Shown here one piece after another: positions 1 through 6,497 of a stretch of 11,863 nucleotides of DNA. The notes under the pieces were generated by a model. That model made no database searches, was not told where the DNA came from, and was given only the letters and a program-made list of their open reading frames with translations. A program made the translations under genes and the position numbers. Source of the DNA: an uncultured Synergistales bacterium (GTDB taxonomy: Bacteria > Synergistota > Synergistia > Synergistales > Aminobacteriaceae); the NCBI GenBank assembly GCA_905233335.1, contig CAJOED010000102.1, positions 1 through 11,863 of the forward strand. Reading direction: 5' to 3'. Position 1 is the first letter of the stretch. Each line of letters opens with the position of its first letter.

Positions 1-189
1 CATGAGGGCGGCAAAGTATGAGATTATCGTCGTGAAAAGAATCAGCACAACATACTTCACGTTCCACGACATGTAGAACCAGTAGCTTGCGACGAGGACG
101 ATGTACACGCGGAACTTTTGAGGGAGTGCCCAGTATAGCGCGAATACGACGGGAAGAAACACCGCGAACTGCCACGAGTTAAAGAGCAT
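1..189 (-). CDS. MBOAT family O-acyltransferase (AlgI/DltB-like), N-terminal fragment
   Basis: Reading the minus strand from the ATG at 189-187 gives 63 residues before the window ends. The protein starts MLFNSWQFAVFLPVVFALYW and continues through LPQKFRVYIVLVASYWFYMS to ISYFAALM. This is the usual opening of bacterial MBOAT proteins: an MLFNS start, a first membrane helix, an LP.K.R loop, then a helix with an ASYWFY-type motif. Family members are polytopic enzymes that move acyl groups, often acetyl, onto exported polysaccharides (AlgI) or teichoic acid precursors (DltB). The catalytic histidine lies outside the window, so activity and acceptor cannot be judged. A GAGG SD sits about 8 nt before the ATG on the minus strand, and a consensus promoter lies further upstream. 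The gene is divergent from the TMEM43 gene. Family assignment is fairly secure; substrate is unknown. Confidence 0.85.
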   Translation of the reverse strand, partial: MLFNSWQFAVFLPVVFALYWALPQKFRVYIVLVASYWFYMSWNVKYVVLILFTTIISYFAALM

Positions 190-261
190 GGCAGAACCTC
201 ACGAGGGGGGAAAATATTATTTTGTCAGTGGAAATTAGATTATACGAGTGGACAACGAGGC

Positions 262-290
262 ATTATACAAATTTATAGCGGCCATGTCAA
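262..290 (-). promoter_or_regulatory. Consensus sigma70-type promoter for the MBOAT gene
   Basis: On the minus strand, TTGACA (290-285) is followed after exactly 17 nt by TATAAT (267-262). Both hexamers match the consensus fully, and the promoter points to the MBOAT start at 189. The predicted transcript has a leader of roughly 65 nt. A second TATAAT-like box at 244-239 has no good -35 partner. Confidence 0.75.
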
Positions 291-310
291 TATCCTTTCT
301 CGAAAAATTT

Positions 311-347
311 TTGTTATTACTCGTGAGATTTTATCATAATGTATAAT
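311..347 (+). promoter_or_regulatory. Candidate promoter for the TMEM43 unit
   Basis: TTGTTA (311-316) precedes CATAAT (335-340) by 18 nt. A perfect TATAAT (342-347) lies just downstream but has no good -35 at normal spacing. One of the two is likely the -10 for the gene at 390. An AGGAGG SD at 372-377 follows, 12 nt before the ATG. Confidence 0.45.
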
Positions 348-389
348 TCTCGTGTTCAAAAATTTTTTCGCAGGAGGTAATTCTTTCTT

Positions 390-1451
390 ATGGCTTACAC
401 GGAAACAGAATACAAAGGCTGGTTCTCCCGTCTCGGCGAATCTTTCGGGGGAATCATAACGGGAATAGTCCTCATCATTGCGGCTACATGGCTCTTATGG
501 TGGAACGAGGGACGCACCTTCAGGACAGCCGGCGCAATCGGTGAAGCAGAACTCGTTACGCAGGACGTTTCGGACATCAGCAGGATAGACCCCGCACTTG
601 AAGGCAAAGTCATTCATGCTGTAGGACTTGCTGACACACAAGAAATTTTACGCGATACACTTTTCGGAGTCAGCGCAAGAGCTGTCATGCTTGAACGTGA
701 AGCAGAGTACTATCAATATGAAGAACATTCACACACTGAAACCCGGAAAAAACTCGGCGGCGGTGAAGAGAAAATCACGACATACACATATTCTCCCGCA
801 TGGACATCAAGCCCGGTAGACTCAAACGCCTTCAAGGATCCCGAATATCGCGACCGCAACACTACCATAACGACAATCGAGGACACAACGACATGGGCAC
901 AGAATGTTACTTTCGGTGCGTACACTCTGCCTGACTTCCTGAAACACTCAATCGGCGGTGCTGTTTCCGTCAACGTAGAAAGCGTTGATGTCAAAACATT
1001 GTCGGGAATGATAAGCGCGCCCTGGGGATATTCTGCTTCTGACCTCATTCACGCGCAGGGAAGCACAGTATATATAGGAGTGAATCCCGGAAGCCCGCAA
1101 ATAGGGGACGTTCGCATAACCTTCAAGCAGACACCTCCGGCAACAGTGTCAATCATTGCTCAGGTAATACGAAACACATTCGAGCCATTCACCGCGTCGA
1201 ACGGCTACAAGTTCAGCAAGCTCTCAATGGGCACACATGGAAGCGCGGCAATGTTCGAGGGTGCTCGTTCGTCAAACAACTTCATGGCTTGGGCGTTGCG
1301 CATCGTGGGAGTTCTGCTTGTTGCGGCAGGGTTGAGCACAATACTCCGTCCGTTGAGCGTCATTGCTGACGTGATTCCTATTCTCGGCACAATCGTCGGA
1401 GGCGCGTCAGGATTCGTGGCGTTCCTTCTTGGCCTAGGTGGTCGCTGGTAG
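390..1451 (+). CDS. TMEM43 family membrane protein (C-terminus displaced by frameshift)
   Basis: The open frame encodes 353 residues. Residues about 18-40 form a first membrane helix (GGIITGIVLIIAATWLLWWN) that ends in the WWNEGR motif typical of TMEM43/LUMA-family proteins. A large domain outside the membrane follows (about 41-300), rich in Thr and Tyr around 120-170. The C-terminal helices begin near 305 (RIVGVLLVAAGLSTILRPLSV) and include IPILGTIVGGASGFVAFLLG. Eukaryotic TMEM43 is an ER and inner-nuclear-membrane protein; the bacterial role is not established. The frame stops early at 1449-1451, whereas family members continue with one or two more helices. Those are present in another frame at 1442-1561. 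The start has an AGGAGG SD at 372-377. It leads a probable operon with the exported proteins at 1558 and 2138. Confidence 0.85.
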   Translation: MAYTETEYKGWFSRLGESFGGIITGIVLIIAATWLLWWNEGRTFRTAGAIGEAELVTQDVSDISRIDPALEGKVIHAVGLADTQEILRDTLFGVSARAVMLEREAEYYQYEEHSHTETRKKLGGGEEKITTYTYSPAWTSSPVDSNAFKDPEYRDRNTTITTIEDTTTWAQNVTFGAYTLPDFLKHSIGGAVSVNVESVDVKTLSGMISAPWGYSASDLIHAQGSTVYIGVNPGSPQIGDVRITFKQTPPATVSIIAQVIRNTFEPFTASNGYKFSKLSMGTHGSAAMFEGARSSNNFMAWALRIVGVLLVAAGLSTILRPLSVIADVIPILGTIVGGASGFVAFLLGLGGRW

Positions 1452-1561
1452 TTATCGCGGTGGCATGGGTGAGATTCCGTCCGTTGATTGCGGGAGGACT
1501 AATCGCGGCGGCTGTAGTGCTCATTGCTATGTCCTACATGAGGGGGCGAAAATCAGCATGA
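1442..1561 (+). other. Out-of-frame C-terminal segment of the TMEM43 gene
   Basis: Reading from TCG at 1442 gives 39 residues, beginning SLVVIAVAWVRFRPLIAGGL and ending IAMSYMRGRKSA, then TGA at 1559-1561. This is the expected final membrane helix and basic tail of a TMEM43 protein (compare the usual LVIAxAWxxxRPL pattern). It joins smoothly to ...FLLGLGG if one base is restored near 1440-1442. Its stop overlaps the next gene's ATG at 1558 in the arrangement ATGA, as expected for coupled genes. Restored, the protein would be about 390 residues. I see no canonical heptamer for programmed -1 shifting (CCTAGGTGGTCGC), so a one-base deletion, real or from sequencing, is the simplest reading. Confidence 0.8.
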
Positions 1562-2124
1562 AGAAGGTAATTCTTGCGTTCGTGTGCGTAATGATGTTCT
1601 GTAGTGCGTCGTTCGGTGCGTCATCGTCGGAACTCAAGCGCATGAGTACGTTCATCAGCAACTTCACAGAGCAGGGCATGTATGAGTTCGGCGAGGACAT
1701 CGACAATTCACAGCTCGTACATTTCGGGATACGGCACAACTACATCAACAACTACAATAGCCGCATAAAGAACTGCCCCGTGAAAAACTGCCCGTACGGT
1801 TCTGCGATAATCGACAAGAAATTTGTTGTCGAGTCCGTCAAGAAATATTTTGCGCGCACCCTCAAGAACGAGAGCACAGATGACGAACATTTCGACGGCA
1901 AAGCATATCACTTTGACCATGCAGACGGTGAAGCTGTATATTACGCGGACGTTCAGGAAGTATCACGGCGCGGAGGAATTATCACGATGACCGGCGAACT
2001 CTACAACGCTGAAGACAAAAACGACAGACCGGGAACTTTCACCGCAAAGGCCAAGCCTTACACGTGGAAGGGCAAAGATACGTGGTCGATAATATCATTA
2101 GTATGTGAATGGTACGATTATTAA
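1558..2124 (+). CDS. Exported protein of unknown function (CPxKNCP motif)
   Basis: The protein has 188 residues. The ATG at 1558 is chosen over the in-frame GTG at 1438 because it opens a clear signal peptide (MKKVILAFVCVMMFCSASFG|A), has a purine-rich AGGGGGCG upstream, and overlaps the restored TMEM43 stop as ATGA. The mature part begins with a helical stretch (SELKRMSTFISNFTEQGMYE). It then has a HFGIRHNYINNYNSRI block with a Cys pair in CPVKNCPYG, a KKYF segment, and a C-terminal half that alternates like beta strands and ends WSIISLVCEWYDY. I know of no assigned function for this type of protein. The next gene starts 13 nt downstream with its own SD, so all three genes from 390 to 2941 are probably one transcript. 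The two close cysteines could form a disulfide in the periplasm; this is inferred only. Confidence 0.8.
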   Translation: MKKVILAFVCVMMFCSASFGASSSELKRMSTFISNFTEQGMYEFGEDIDNSQLVHFGIRHNYINNYNSRIKNCPVKNCPYGSAIIDKKFVVESVKKYFARTLKNESTDDEHFDGKAYHFDHADGEAVYYADVQEVSRRGGIITMTGELYNAEDKNDRPGTFTAKAKPYTWKGKDTWSIISLVCEWYDY

Positions 2125-2137
2125 TGGAGGTCATATA

Positions 2138-2941
2138 ATGAAGAAGTTACTTGCGGCAGTATTATTATTGTTGTTTGCGTCCCCTGTATTTGCTTTGAGT
2201 GATGCTGCGTATTTGCGAATGAAGAAGAATAGTGCGGCGTTTGCCCGTGCGGACAGAAATTTATCGCGCGTCTACAACGAAATGAAAGAAAGTTTGTCGA
2301 AACGTGTATTCGCGGAGATACAGAAAGACCAGCGCAAATGGATCGCGGAAGGCCGCGACGAGGATGCAGACGCGTACATGGAGCAGGGATATTCACGCAC
2401 GGAAGCATACACGAAAGCCACCGAAGACAGAGCAGTAGCACTCCCGGAACTTGCGAACCAGATAATCGACAGAGTCGAGTCAAAGAAAGCAACGCCTGCA
2501 CGAAGGACACAGCCCGCAAAGAAAACTCCTCCGGCACGAACGCCCAAGAAAGCAGCTCCTGCTCCCGACCCTGAACCTGAATATGACGACGTTGAAGATG
2601 AAGATGATGAAGACGACGACACTACGACGGCGGCAGTCGGTGAGATTGAGGGAGAATACCAGAACAATAACGGCTTCTTGACGGTGAGACTTCTTGATGA
2701 TGATGCGCTGGAGTATGAAGTCATTGTGTCGCGCTTCAAAGACGAGGTGAACTGGAAAGCTCGCGGCTGGCTTGAGAATAACGAGATTCAACTTTCCGAC
2801 GAGAATTACAGCAGGTGTCAGGCAACATTCATATTTTCTGCGGGAAGGGTGAAGGCAGAAGTTACGAAAACAACGGACTGGGCAAAGGCTACGGCTGATG
2901 ATTTCGTGATTGCGGGAACGTATAAGAAACTCGCGAACTGA
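2138..2941 (+). CDS. Exported LprI/DUF1311-like protein with acidic linker
   Basis: The protein has 267 residues from the ATG at 2138, which has GGAGGT at 2126-2131 at ideal spacing. The in-frame ATG at 2105 lies inside the previous gene and lacks this. A signal peptide ends near residue 19 (SPVFA|L). Residues about 22-108 look like the LprI N-terminal domain (DUF1311): a helical segment with LSRVYNEMKESLS followed by QKDQRKWIAEGRDEDADAY. The cysteines common in that family are absent. Residues 114-148 are a Lys/Pro/Ala-rich linker, and 144-161 are almost all Asp/Glu. Residues about 166-267 form a second, beta-rich domain (GEIEGEYQNNNGFLTVRLL up to FVIAGTYKKLAN). LprI of mycobacteria is described as a lysozyme inhibitor, but most DUF1311 proteins have no proven role. 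It is the last gene of the unit; a terminator follows. Confidence 0.75.
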   Translation: MKKLLAAVLLLLFASPVFALSDAAYLRMKKNSAAFARADRNLSRVYNEMKESLSKRVFAEIQKDQRKWIAEGRDEDADAYMEQGYSRTEAYTKATEDRAVALPELANQIIDRVESKKATPARRTQPAKKTPPARTPKKAAPAPDPEPEYDDVEDEDDEDDDTTTAAVGEIEGEYQNNNGFLTVRLLDDDALEYEVIVSRFKDEVNWKARGWLENNEIQLSDENYSRCQATFIFSAGRVKAEVTKTTDWAKATADDFVIAGTYKKLAN

Positions 2942-2948
2942 CACACAC

Positions 2949-2999
2949 AAAAAAAATTTCCCCCTGACATTTACGCCGGGGGGATTTTGTTATCTTTTT
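2949..2999. terminator. Bidirectional intrinsic terminator between convergent genes
   Basis: C5 at 2960-2964 can pair with G6 at 2978-2983 around a 13-nt loop, extended by flanking A/T pairs. On the plus strand TTTTGTTATCTTTTT follows; on the minus strand an eight-T run (complement of 2949-2956) follows. It lies between the stop at 2941 and the 3' end of the minus-strand permease at 3004, so it can serve both transcripts. Confidence 0.8.
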
Positions 3000-3003
3000 C
3001 TCT

Positions 3004-4407
3004 CTATATTCCTCTGGGTTTTACGTTGATGCCGCGTTCCTCATCTGTTCCGGGTATCAGCGAATCACACACCGCCGCACAAAGTCCCGCAACAGCCATC
3101 GGAGTCTTCAGCACTGCCCAAACCATTCCGCCGATCGTGTGCATTACCTGACCTTGTGCATCGTTCATGAACAGAGTCTGGTTCGCCTCAACCCATCCCG
3201 GCAGGCCCATAGCCATCAAGAACGCAAAGCCCACTATCAATATATTTCTCTGGCTCGACATGTCCGCGCGCATTAACACCTGAATACCCATTGCGCCGAT
3301 CGTCCCGAACAGAGCTATATACGCCCCGCCTATGATCGGTGAAGGCATCGTAGCAATCAACGCGCTCAATTTCCCGACAAAGCTCATCAGTATCAATATC
3401 ACTGCTCCCGTCCTCACAACAACACGTGAAGCAACTCCCGTAAGGCCGATAAGCCCGATGTTTTCCGTGTATGACGTTGTGCCGACTGAACCGAACACTC
3501 CCGACAGCGCACAGCAGAGACCTTCTGCACCGATTCCCCTGCTGATAGTTTCGGAGTCAGGGTCATCAACTCCCGATGCATATGACACAGAATGATAATC
3601 GCCGATGCTCTCGATCATTGTCGCGAAAAATCCCGCAAGCATTGCCGCAATCGCCATGAAGCTGAATTTCGGTGCGCCCCAGGGGATTATTACGTTCTTC
3701 ACGTCCCGGAGCCAGGGAGCTTCACTCACGCGGCCAAGATTGATGTATGCAGGGTGTTCCGGCGTGAATATTCCTTTGAGGGAAAGACCCAAGCACACGA
3801 GGTACACGAGAACGATTGCTAATAATATCGCGAAAATGTTTATGTACTTGTTGCGTAATACGAGGCTGAACAGGAATATCAACACGACAACAGCCAGTGA
3901 TGCAGGCCAGTAATTTGCGGCGTTACCCTGAACTGCTGTTCCTGCCAGCGAGAAACCTATTGCCATAATCACGGGGCCGATAACTACAGGGGTAATTACA
4001 CGGCTGATGTATCCCACTATCCTGCTGTAACCCACGAATGACAGAATCAAGCCTCCGACAATCAGACCTCCGCCCATGTACTGCATGACAGCTTCAGGGC
4101 CTGCTGCTTTGTAGAGAGCTATTACGGTCATCACTGAAGGGATAAAAGAAAAGCTCGATCCTTGTACTATTGGAAGTCCTGAACCGAGCTTTTTGCTTGT
4201 CTGTATTAGTGTTGCTATTCCCATTCCGAAATATACGCAGGATATTAACGAGGCTATTTGTAGTGCGTCCATTCCCATTGCGGGGCCGAATATCAGCGGG
4301 ACTAGCGTGGTGGAACCGAAAAGGGTTAATACGTGCTGTGCTCCTGATAGAAGCGTTATGAAAAGCGGCGGCCTGTCATTGATACCATAAACCATTTGTC
4401 TGGCCAT
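3004..4407 (-). CDS. NCS2 family nucleobase permease (uracil/xanthine type)
   Basis: The protein has 467 residues, normal for nucleobase:cation symporter-2 (NAT/NCS2) proteins, with about 12-14 membrane segments. Visible hallmarks are the TM1 QH motif (Q24-H25 in SGAQHVLTLFGSTTLVPL), LPIVQGSSF (about 79-87), the TM8 acidic residue E266 in MIESIGDYHS, and the NAT signature E315-N-I-G-L-I-G-L-T-G324. These residues line the substrate site in UraA and UapA. ESIGDY and the signature's final Gly mean the base (uracil, xanthine, urate or another) cannot be fixed by reading. It would import nucleobases with protons or sodium across the inner membrane. The ATG at 4407 has AGGAGG 7 nt upstream. It is transcribed alone from a consensus promoter. 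The BMP nucleoside importer at 7144-11776 suggests a shared salvage theme. Confidence 0.93.
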   Translation of the reverse strand: MARQMVYGINDRPPLFITLLSGAQHVLTLFGSTTLVPLIFGPAMGMDALQIASLISCVYFGMGIATLIQTSKKLGSGLPIVQGSSFSFIPSVMTVIALYKAAGPEAVMQYMGGGLIVGGLILSFVGYSRIVGYISRVITPVVIGPVIMAIGFSLAGTAVQGNAANYWPASLAVVVLIFLFSLVLRNKYINIFAILLAIVLVYLVCLGLSLKGIFTPEHPAYINLGRVSEAPWLRDVKNVIIPWGAPKFSFMAIAAMLAGFFATMIESIGDYHSVSYASGVDDPDSETISRGIGAEGLCCALSGVFGSVGTTSYTENIGLIGLTGVASRVVVRTGAVILILMSFVGKLSALIATMPSPIIGGAYIALFGTIGAMGIQVLMRADMSSQRNILIVGFAFLMAMGLPGWVEANQTLFMNDAQGQVMHTIGGMVWAVLKTPMAVAGLCAAVCDSLIPGTDEERGINVKPRGI

Positions 4408-4417
4408 GTAAAAACCT

Positions 4418-4440
4418 CCTGAAAAAATTTTATTTTCAGG
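4418..4440 (-). promoter_or_regulatory. Leader hairpin overlapping the permease SD
   Basis: CCTGAAAA at 4418-4425 and TTTTCAGG at 4433-4440 are perfect inverted repeats with a 7-nt loop. On the minus-strand transcript, the hairpin's 3' arm ends in CAGG, which is the first part of the CAGGAGG SD of the NCS2 gene. With the -10 box at 4452-4447, transcription should start near 4440, so this hairpin would be the extreme 5' end of the mRNA. It could limit ribosome access or protect the 5' end. Confidence 0.55.
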
Positions 4441-4446
4441 CGTGAG

Positions 4447-4475
4447 ATTTTAAGGGCTGTGTTTTTTTTTGTCAA
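4447..4475 (-). promoter_or_regulatory. Consensus promoter of the NCS2 permease
   Basis: On the minus strand TTGACA (4475-4470) is separated by 17 nt from TAAAAT (4452-4447), about 40 nt before the permease ATG. Most of the spacer is an A-tract. It overlaps the probable -35 area of the divergent promoter for the gene at 4519. Confidence 0.75.
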
Positions 4476-4487
4476 GTAATATATAAT
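4462..4487 (+). promoter_or_regulatory. Candidate promoter for the 4519-6971 unit
   Basis: A nine-T tract (4462-4470) is followed after 9 nt by TATATAAT (4480-4487). No good TTGACA lies at normal spacing. The same arrangement, T-tract, 9 nt, TATATAAT, occurs before the BMP gene at 7083-7107. Confidence 0.5.
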
Positions 4488-4518
4488 TGCTGAAAAATTT
4501 TTCGGGGGAGATATTTTC

Positions 4519-5064
4519 ATGTCGAGGCGTTCTTTTTTAGGGTTAATGTTCGGGGTTATGTTTGTGCTTTGTGCGGTGAAGTGGACAGCAACGGCTGATG
4601 TCATCGACAACAGAATTTTCCGGCGCAACGAACAGGGAGCAAGTTTTGACCTCACGACCTCAAAGGGTGCGCTCGAACTCACGATTACTCCGCAAGTTAC
4701 CGGGAACTATGAATACTCCTTCTCACGTCTGACAGGAAACACCGAACGCATAGAGGACACCTCAAAAGATTTTTACGTGTACGCTGAAGGCAAAGAGATT
4801 ACAGCAAAATTCTCTTACGCCACTCCTGCCGACGGAGGAATAATTCACTATGTTGTGAGAGCGTCATTCGTTCCGAGATTCAGGGAGAAGACGGAGGACA
4901 TCAACAAGTACAAGACAGACGAGAACTCCTGCGGAATGAATCCGGCACCGTATGCAGAGCATGAAGACGTTACGAAAGTATATTTTCTTGACGCAGGCTT
5001 TACGGCATCGGCTGATGTCAGCAATGTAAACAGCGTAATCTATGTTAATATTGAGAAAGAATAA
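4519..5064 (+). CDS. Exported protein of unknown function, paralogue A
   Basis: The protein has 181 residues, with a GGGGGAG SD at 4504-4510, 8 nt before the ATG. The N-terminus MSRRSFLGLMFGVMFVLCAV is a signal peptide, probably cut after ATA (ATA|DVID). SRRSFLG also fits the twin-arginine consensus, though the short n-region and very hydrophobic core fit Sec as well. The mature part looks beta-rich: LELTITPQVTGNYEYSFSRL, then a P..GG.IHYVVRASFVP block. It resembles the next gene's product over this region (LELTITP..TGNYEYS against VELAVIP..SGKYAYS; IHYVVRASFVP against ITYRVGAVYEP), so the two are tandem paralogues. I do not recognise a named family. It is first in a run of closely spaced plus-strand genes. 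Confidence 0.75.
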   Translation: MSRRSFLGLMFGVMFVLCAVKWTATADVIDNRIFRRNEQGASFDLTTSKGALELTITPQVTGNYEYSFSRLTGNTERIEDTSKDFYVYAEGKEITAKFSYATPADGGIIHYVVRASFVPRFREKTEDINKYKTDENSCGMNPAPYAEHEDVTKVYFLDAGFTASADVSNVNSVIYVNIEKE

Positions 5065-5089
5065 TTCTTGTGGAAGGCGGGATGTTTTT

Positions 5090-5536
5090 ATGACGAGGCG
5101 TTTACTCGGGGCATTGATGATTTCTCTGCTGTTTGTCGGTATATCGTTCGGGGATATGTTAGACCCTGAAGCGTTCAGGCAATCGGATTACGATGGGAGT
5201 GCGGCGGCGAAGTTCTTGCTTTCAACGTACAACAATCGCGGCTTTGAAGATACTGTTGAACTTGCTGTGATACCGAAAACATCAGGCAAATATGCATATT
5301 CACTCATCGACACGAGAGATAATTACGTCCTGCGCTCCGGCGAAGAGACATACAACGGCCCGCGCGATAACTATTTGGACGTGCAATTGCGCATAGACCT
5401 TCCCGGCCCCGGAAGAAGCATAACGTACAGGGTTGGTGCGGTGTATGAGCCTTACGACAAAATAAACTGGGATACAGTACTTTTCGACGAGTATTTTACT
5501 GTCAGCAACAACGGCGGAAGAATTACCATAAGATAA
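5090..5536 (+). CDS. Exported protein of unknown function, paralogue B
   Basis: The protein has 148 residues from the ATG at 5090. An earlier in-frame ATG at 5042 lies inside the previous gene and would put 16 non-hydrophobic residues before the signal peptide, so I reject it. A purine-rich GGAAGGCGGG precedes 5090. The signal peptide MTRRLLGALMISLLFVGISFG is likely cut before DMLDPE. The mature domain is predicted beta-rich and repeats the pattern of paralogue A: D..D...FR near the start, a VELAVIPKTSGKYAYS strand pair, then PGPGRSITYRVGAVYEP. It is shorter than A and has no cysteine. Only 1 nt separates its stop from the ATG of the MFS-like gene, so translation is probably coupled. Function is unknown; a role next to the membrane transporter is inferred from position only. 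Confidence 0.75.
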   Translation: MTRRLLGALMISLLFVGISFGDMLDPEAFRQSDYDGSAAAKFLLSTYNNRGFEDTVELAVIPKTSGKYAYSLIDTRDNYVLRSGEETYNGPRDNYLDVQLRIDLPGPGRSITYRVGAVYEPYDKINWDTVLFDEYFTVSNNGGRITIR

Positions 5537-5537
5537 C

Positions 5538-6497
5538 ATGCTGCTTCTGTGCACGCTGCTTCATTTTTCTGTTGACGGTGTATGCGCGGCTGTAATGGCA
5601 AATTACGCTGTGAGTGAGCCGGAATTTTCCCGCATAGTATATTACTTCGGCATTTACAACCTGATAGCGTTCGGTGGACAGTGGCTGGCCGGGCTGTTCC
5701 TCGACAAACATAAAGCTCTCGTAGTCCCCTCGCTTGCTGTTACGCCGTTATTGCTTGCAGGGGGATTTTTCGGCGGGATATTCGCGCGTACTGTTCTTGT
5801 TGCGACGGGTAACTGTATCTTTCACGTTGCGGCGGGAATAATCATTCTCGAACGTTCCGACACATTCAGGGAGCCGGGCATATTCGTATCGAGCGGTGCG
5901 GTGGGTCTTGCGCTTGGCCTGTACCGTTTTGTGAGAGCGTCATACTTTGAGGCACTCTGCATTATGTGTACAGCAATTGCGCTTCTCGTCCTGCGGAAGT
6001 CCCATCGTCCATCAGCACATCACGAACTCACACACAACGAAAATTTTGCGTGGCTCATTGCGGGGGCGTTGATGCTTCTCGTGTGCGTAGTGCTCCGGGG
6101 TTTCGGCGGAAGTTCGCGCGTCCCTGAATACGTTATGTTAATGCCGTGCGTGTTCATGCTGGGGAAATCTGCGGGGGGTATCCTGTGCGACATTATCGGC
6201 TTCAGAAAAACTATACTCGCTATTTTCGAAGGGCTTTGGGGAGCCGTAATTCTCACGTTCGCGTTCAACATGACGATGCCGCTGACATTGCGTATGCTCC
6301 ACTGGTACTTCCCGGAATATCCAGGACTGACCTTCGGACTTGCGGCGGGGTGTCTGTTACCGGGAGCGTTTTTCGGTAAGTATTTCGGAGTTGCGCCGGT
6401 CGTTATGAGCGTGATGCAGTTCTTGAGTCTGTTTGCGGCGGGGTATATTTTCGTGCGTTACAGGAGGGGGAAAGAATTTTTCTCACAACTGCAATAA
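5538..6497 (+). CDS. MFS-like integral membrane protein
   Basis: The protein has 319 residues and about 10-12 hydrophobic segments, which is short for a major facilitator (usually about 400). The first half carries a loop resembling MFS motif A (AGLFLDKHKA, 51-60), and the second half repeats it (GKSAGGILCDIIGFRKT, 209-225), which supports an MFS-type two-fold design. The N-terminus LLHFSVDGVCAAVM begins directly in a helix. The C-terminus is YIFVRYRRGKEFFSQLQ. The substrate is unknown. There is no strong SD; the start follows the previous stop as TAAcATG, so translational coupling is likely. Its 3' end contains an SD (AGGAGG, 6462-6467) that would originally have served the downstream gene. 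A damaged second copy of this 3' end lies immediately downstream. Confidence 0.75.
   Translation: MLLLCTLLHFSVDGVCAAVMANYAVSEPEFSRIVYYFGIYNLIAFGGQWLAGLFLDKHKALVVPSLAVTPLLLAGGFFGGIFARTVLVATGNCIFHVAAGIIILERSDTFREPGIFVSSGAVGLALGLYRFVRASYFEALCIMCTAIALLVLRKSHRPSAHHELTHNENFAWLIAGALMLLVCVVLRGFGGSSRVPEYVMLMPCVFMLGKSAGGILCDIIGFRKTILAIFEGLWGAVILTFAFNMTMPLTLRMLHWYFPEYPGLTFGLAAGCLLPGAFFGKYFGVAPVVMSVMQFLSLFAAGYIFVRYRRGKEFFSQLQ

Noticed and set aside
1433..1445. Programmed -1 ribosomal frameshift site in the TMEM43 gene
   Set aside because: The bases do not form an X XXY YYZ heptamer and I see no clear downstream pseudoknot; a simple indel is more likely.
1438..1557. N-terminal extension of the exported protein from a GTG at 1438
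   Set aside because: It reads a charged, Gly/Cys-rich stretch before a perfect signal peptide, while another frame of the same bases encodes the TMEM43 C-terminus.
2272..2739. 155-residue minus-strand frame with long Ser runs
   Set aside because: It is the antisense of the Asp/Glu-rich and Lys/Pro-rich linker of the LprI-like gene, with no SD of its own.
4408..4446. Purine riboswitch before the NCS2 permease
   Set aside because: The leader is only about 35 nt, too short for a purine aptamer of about 65-70 nt.
5042..5089. Earlier ATG for paralogue B
   Set aside because: It lies within the previous gene and buries the signal peptide behind 16 mostly polar residues.
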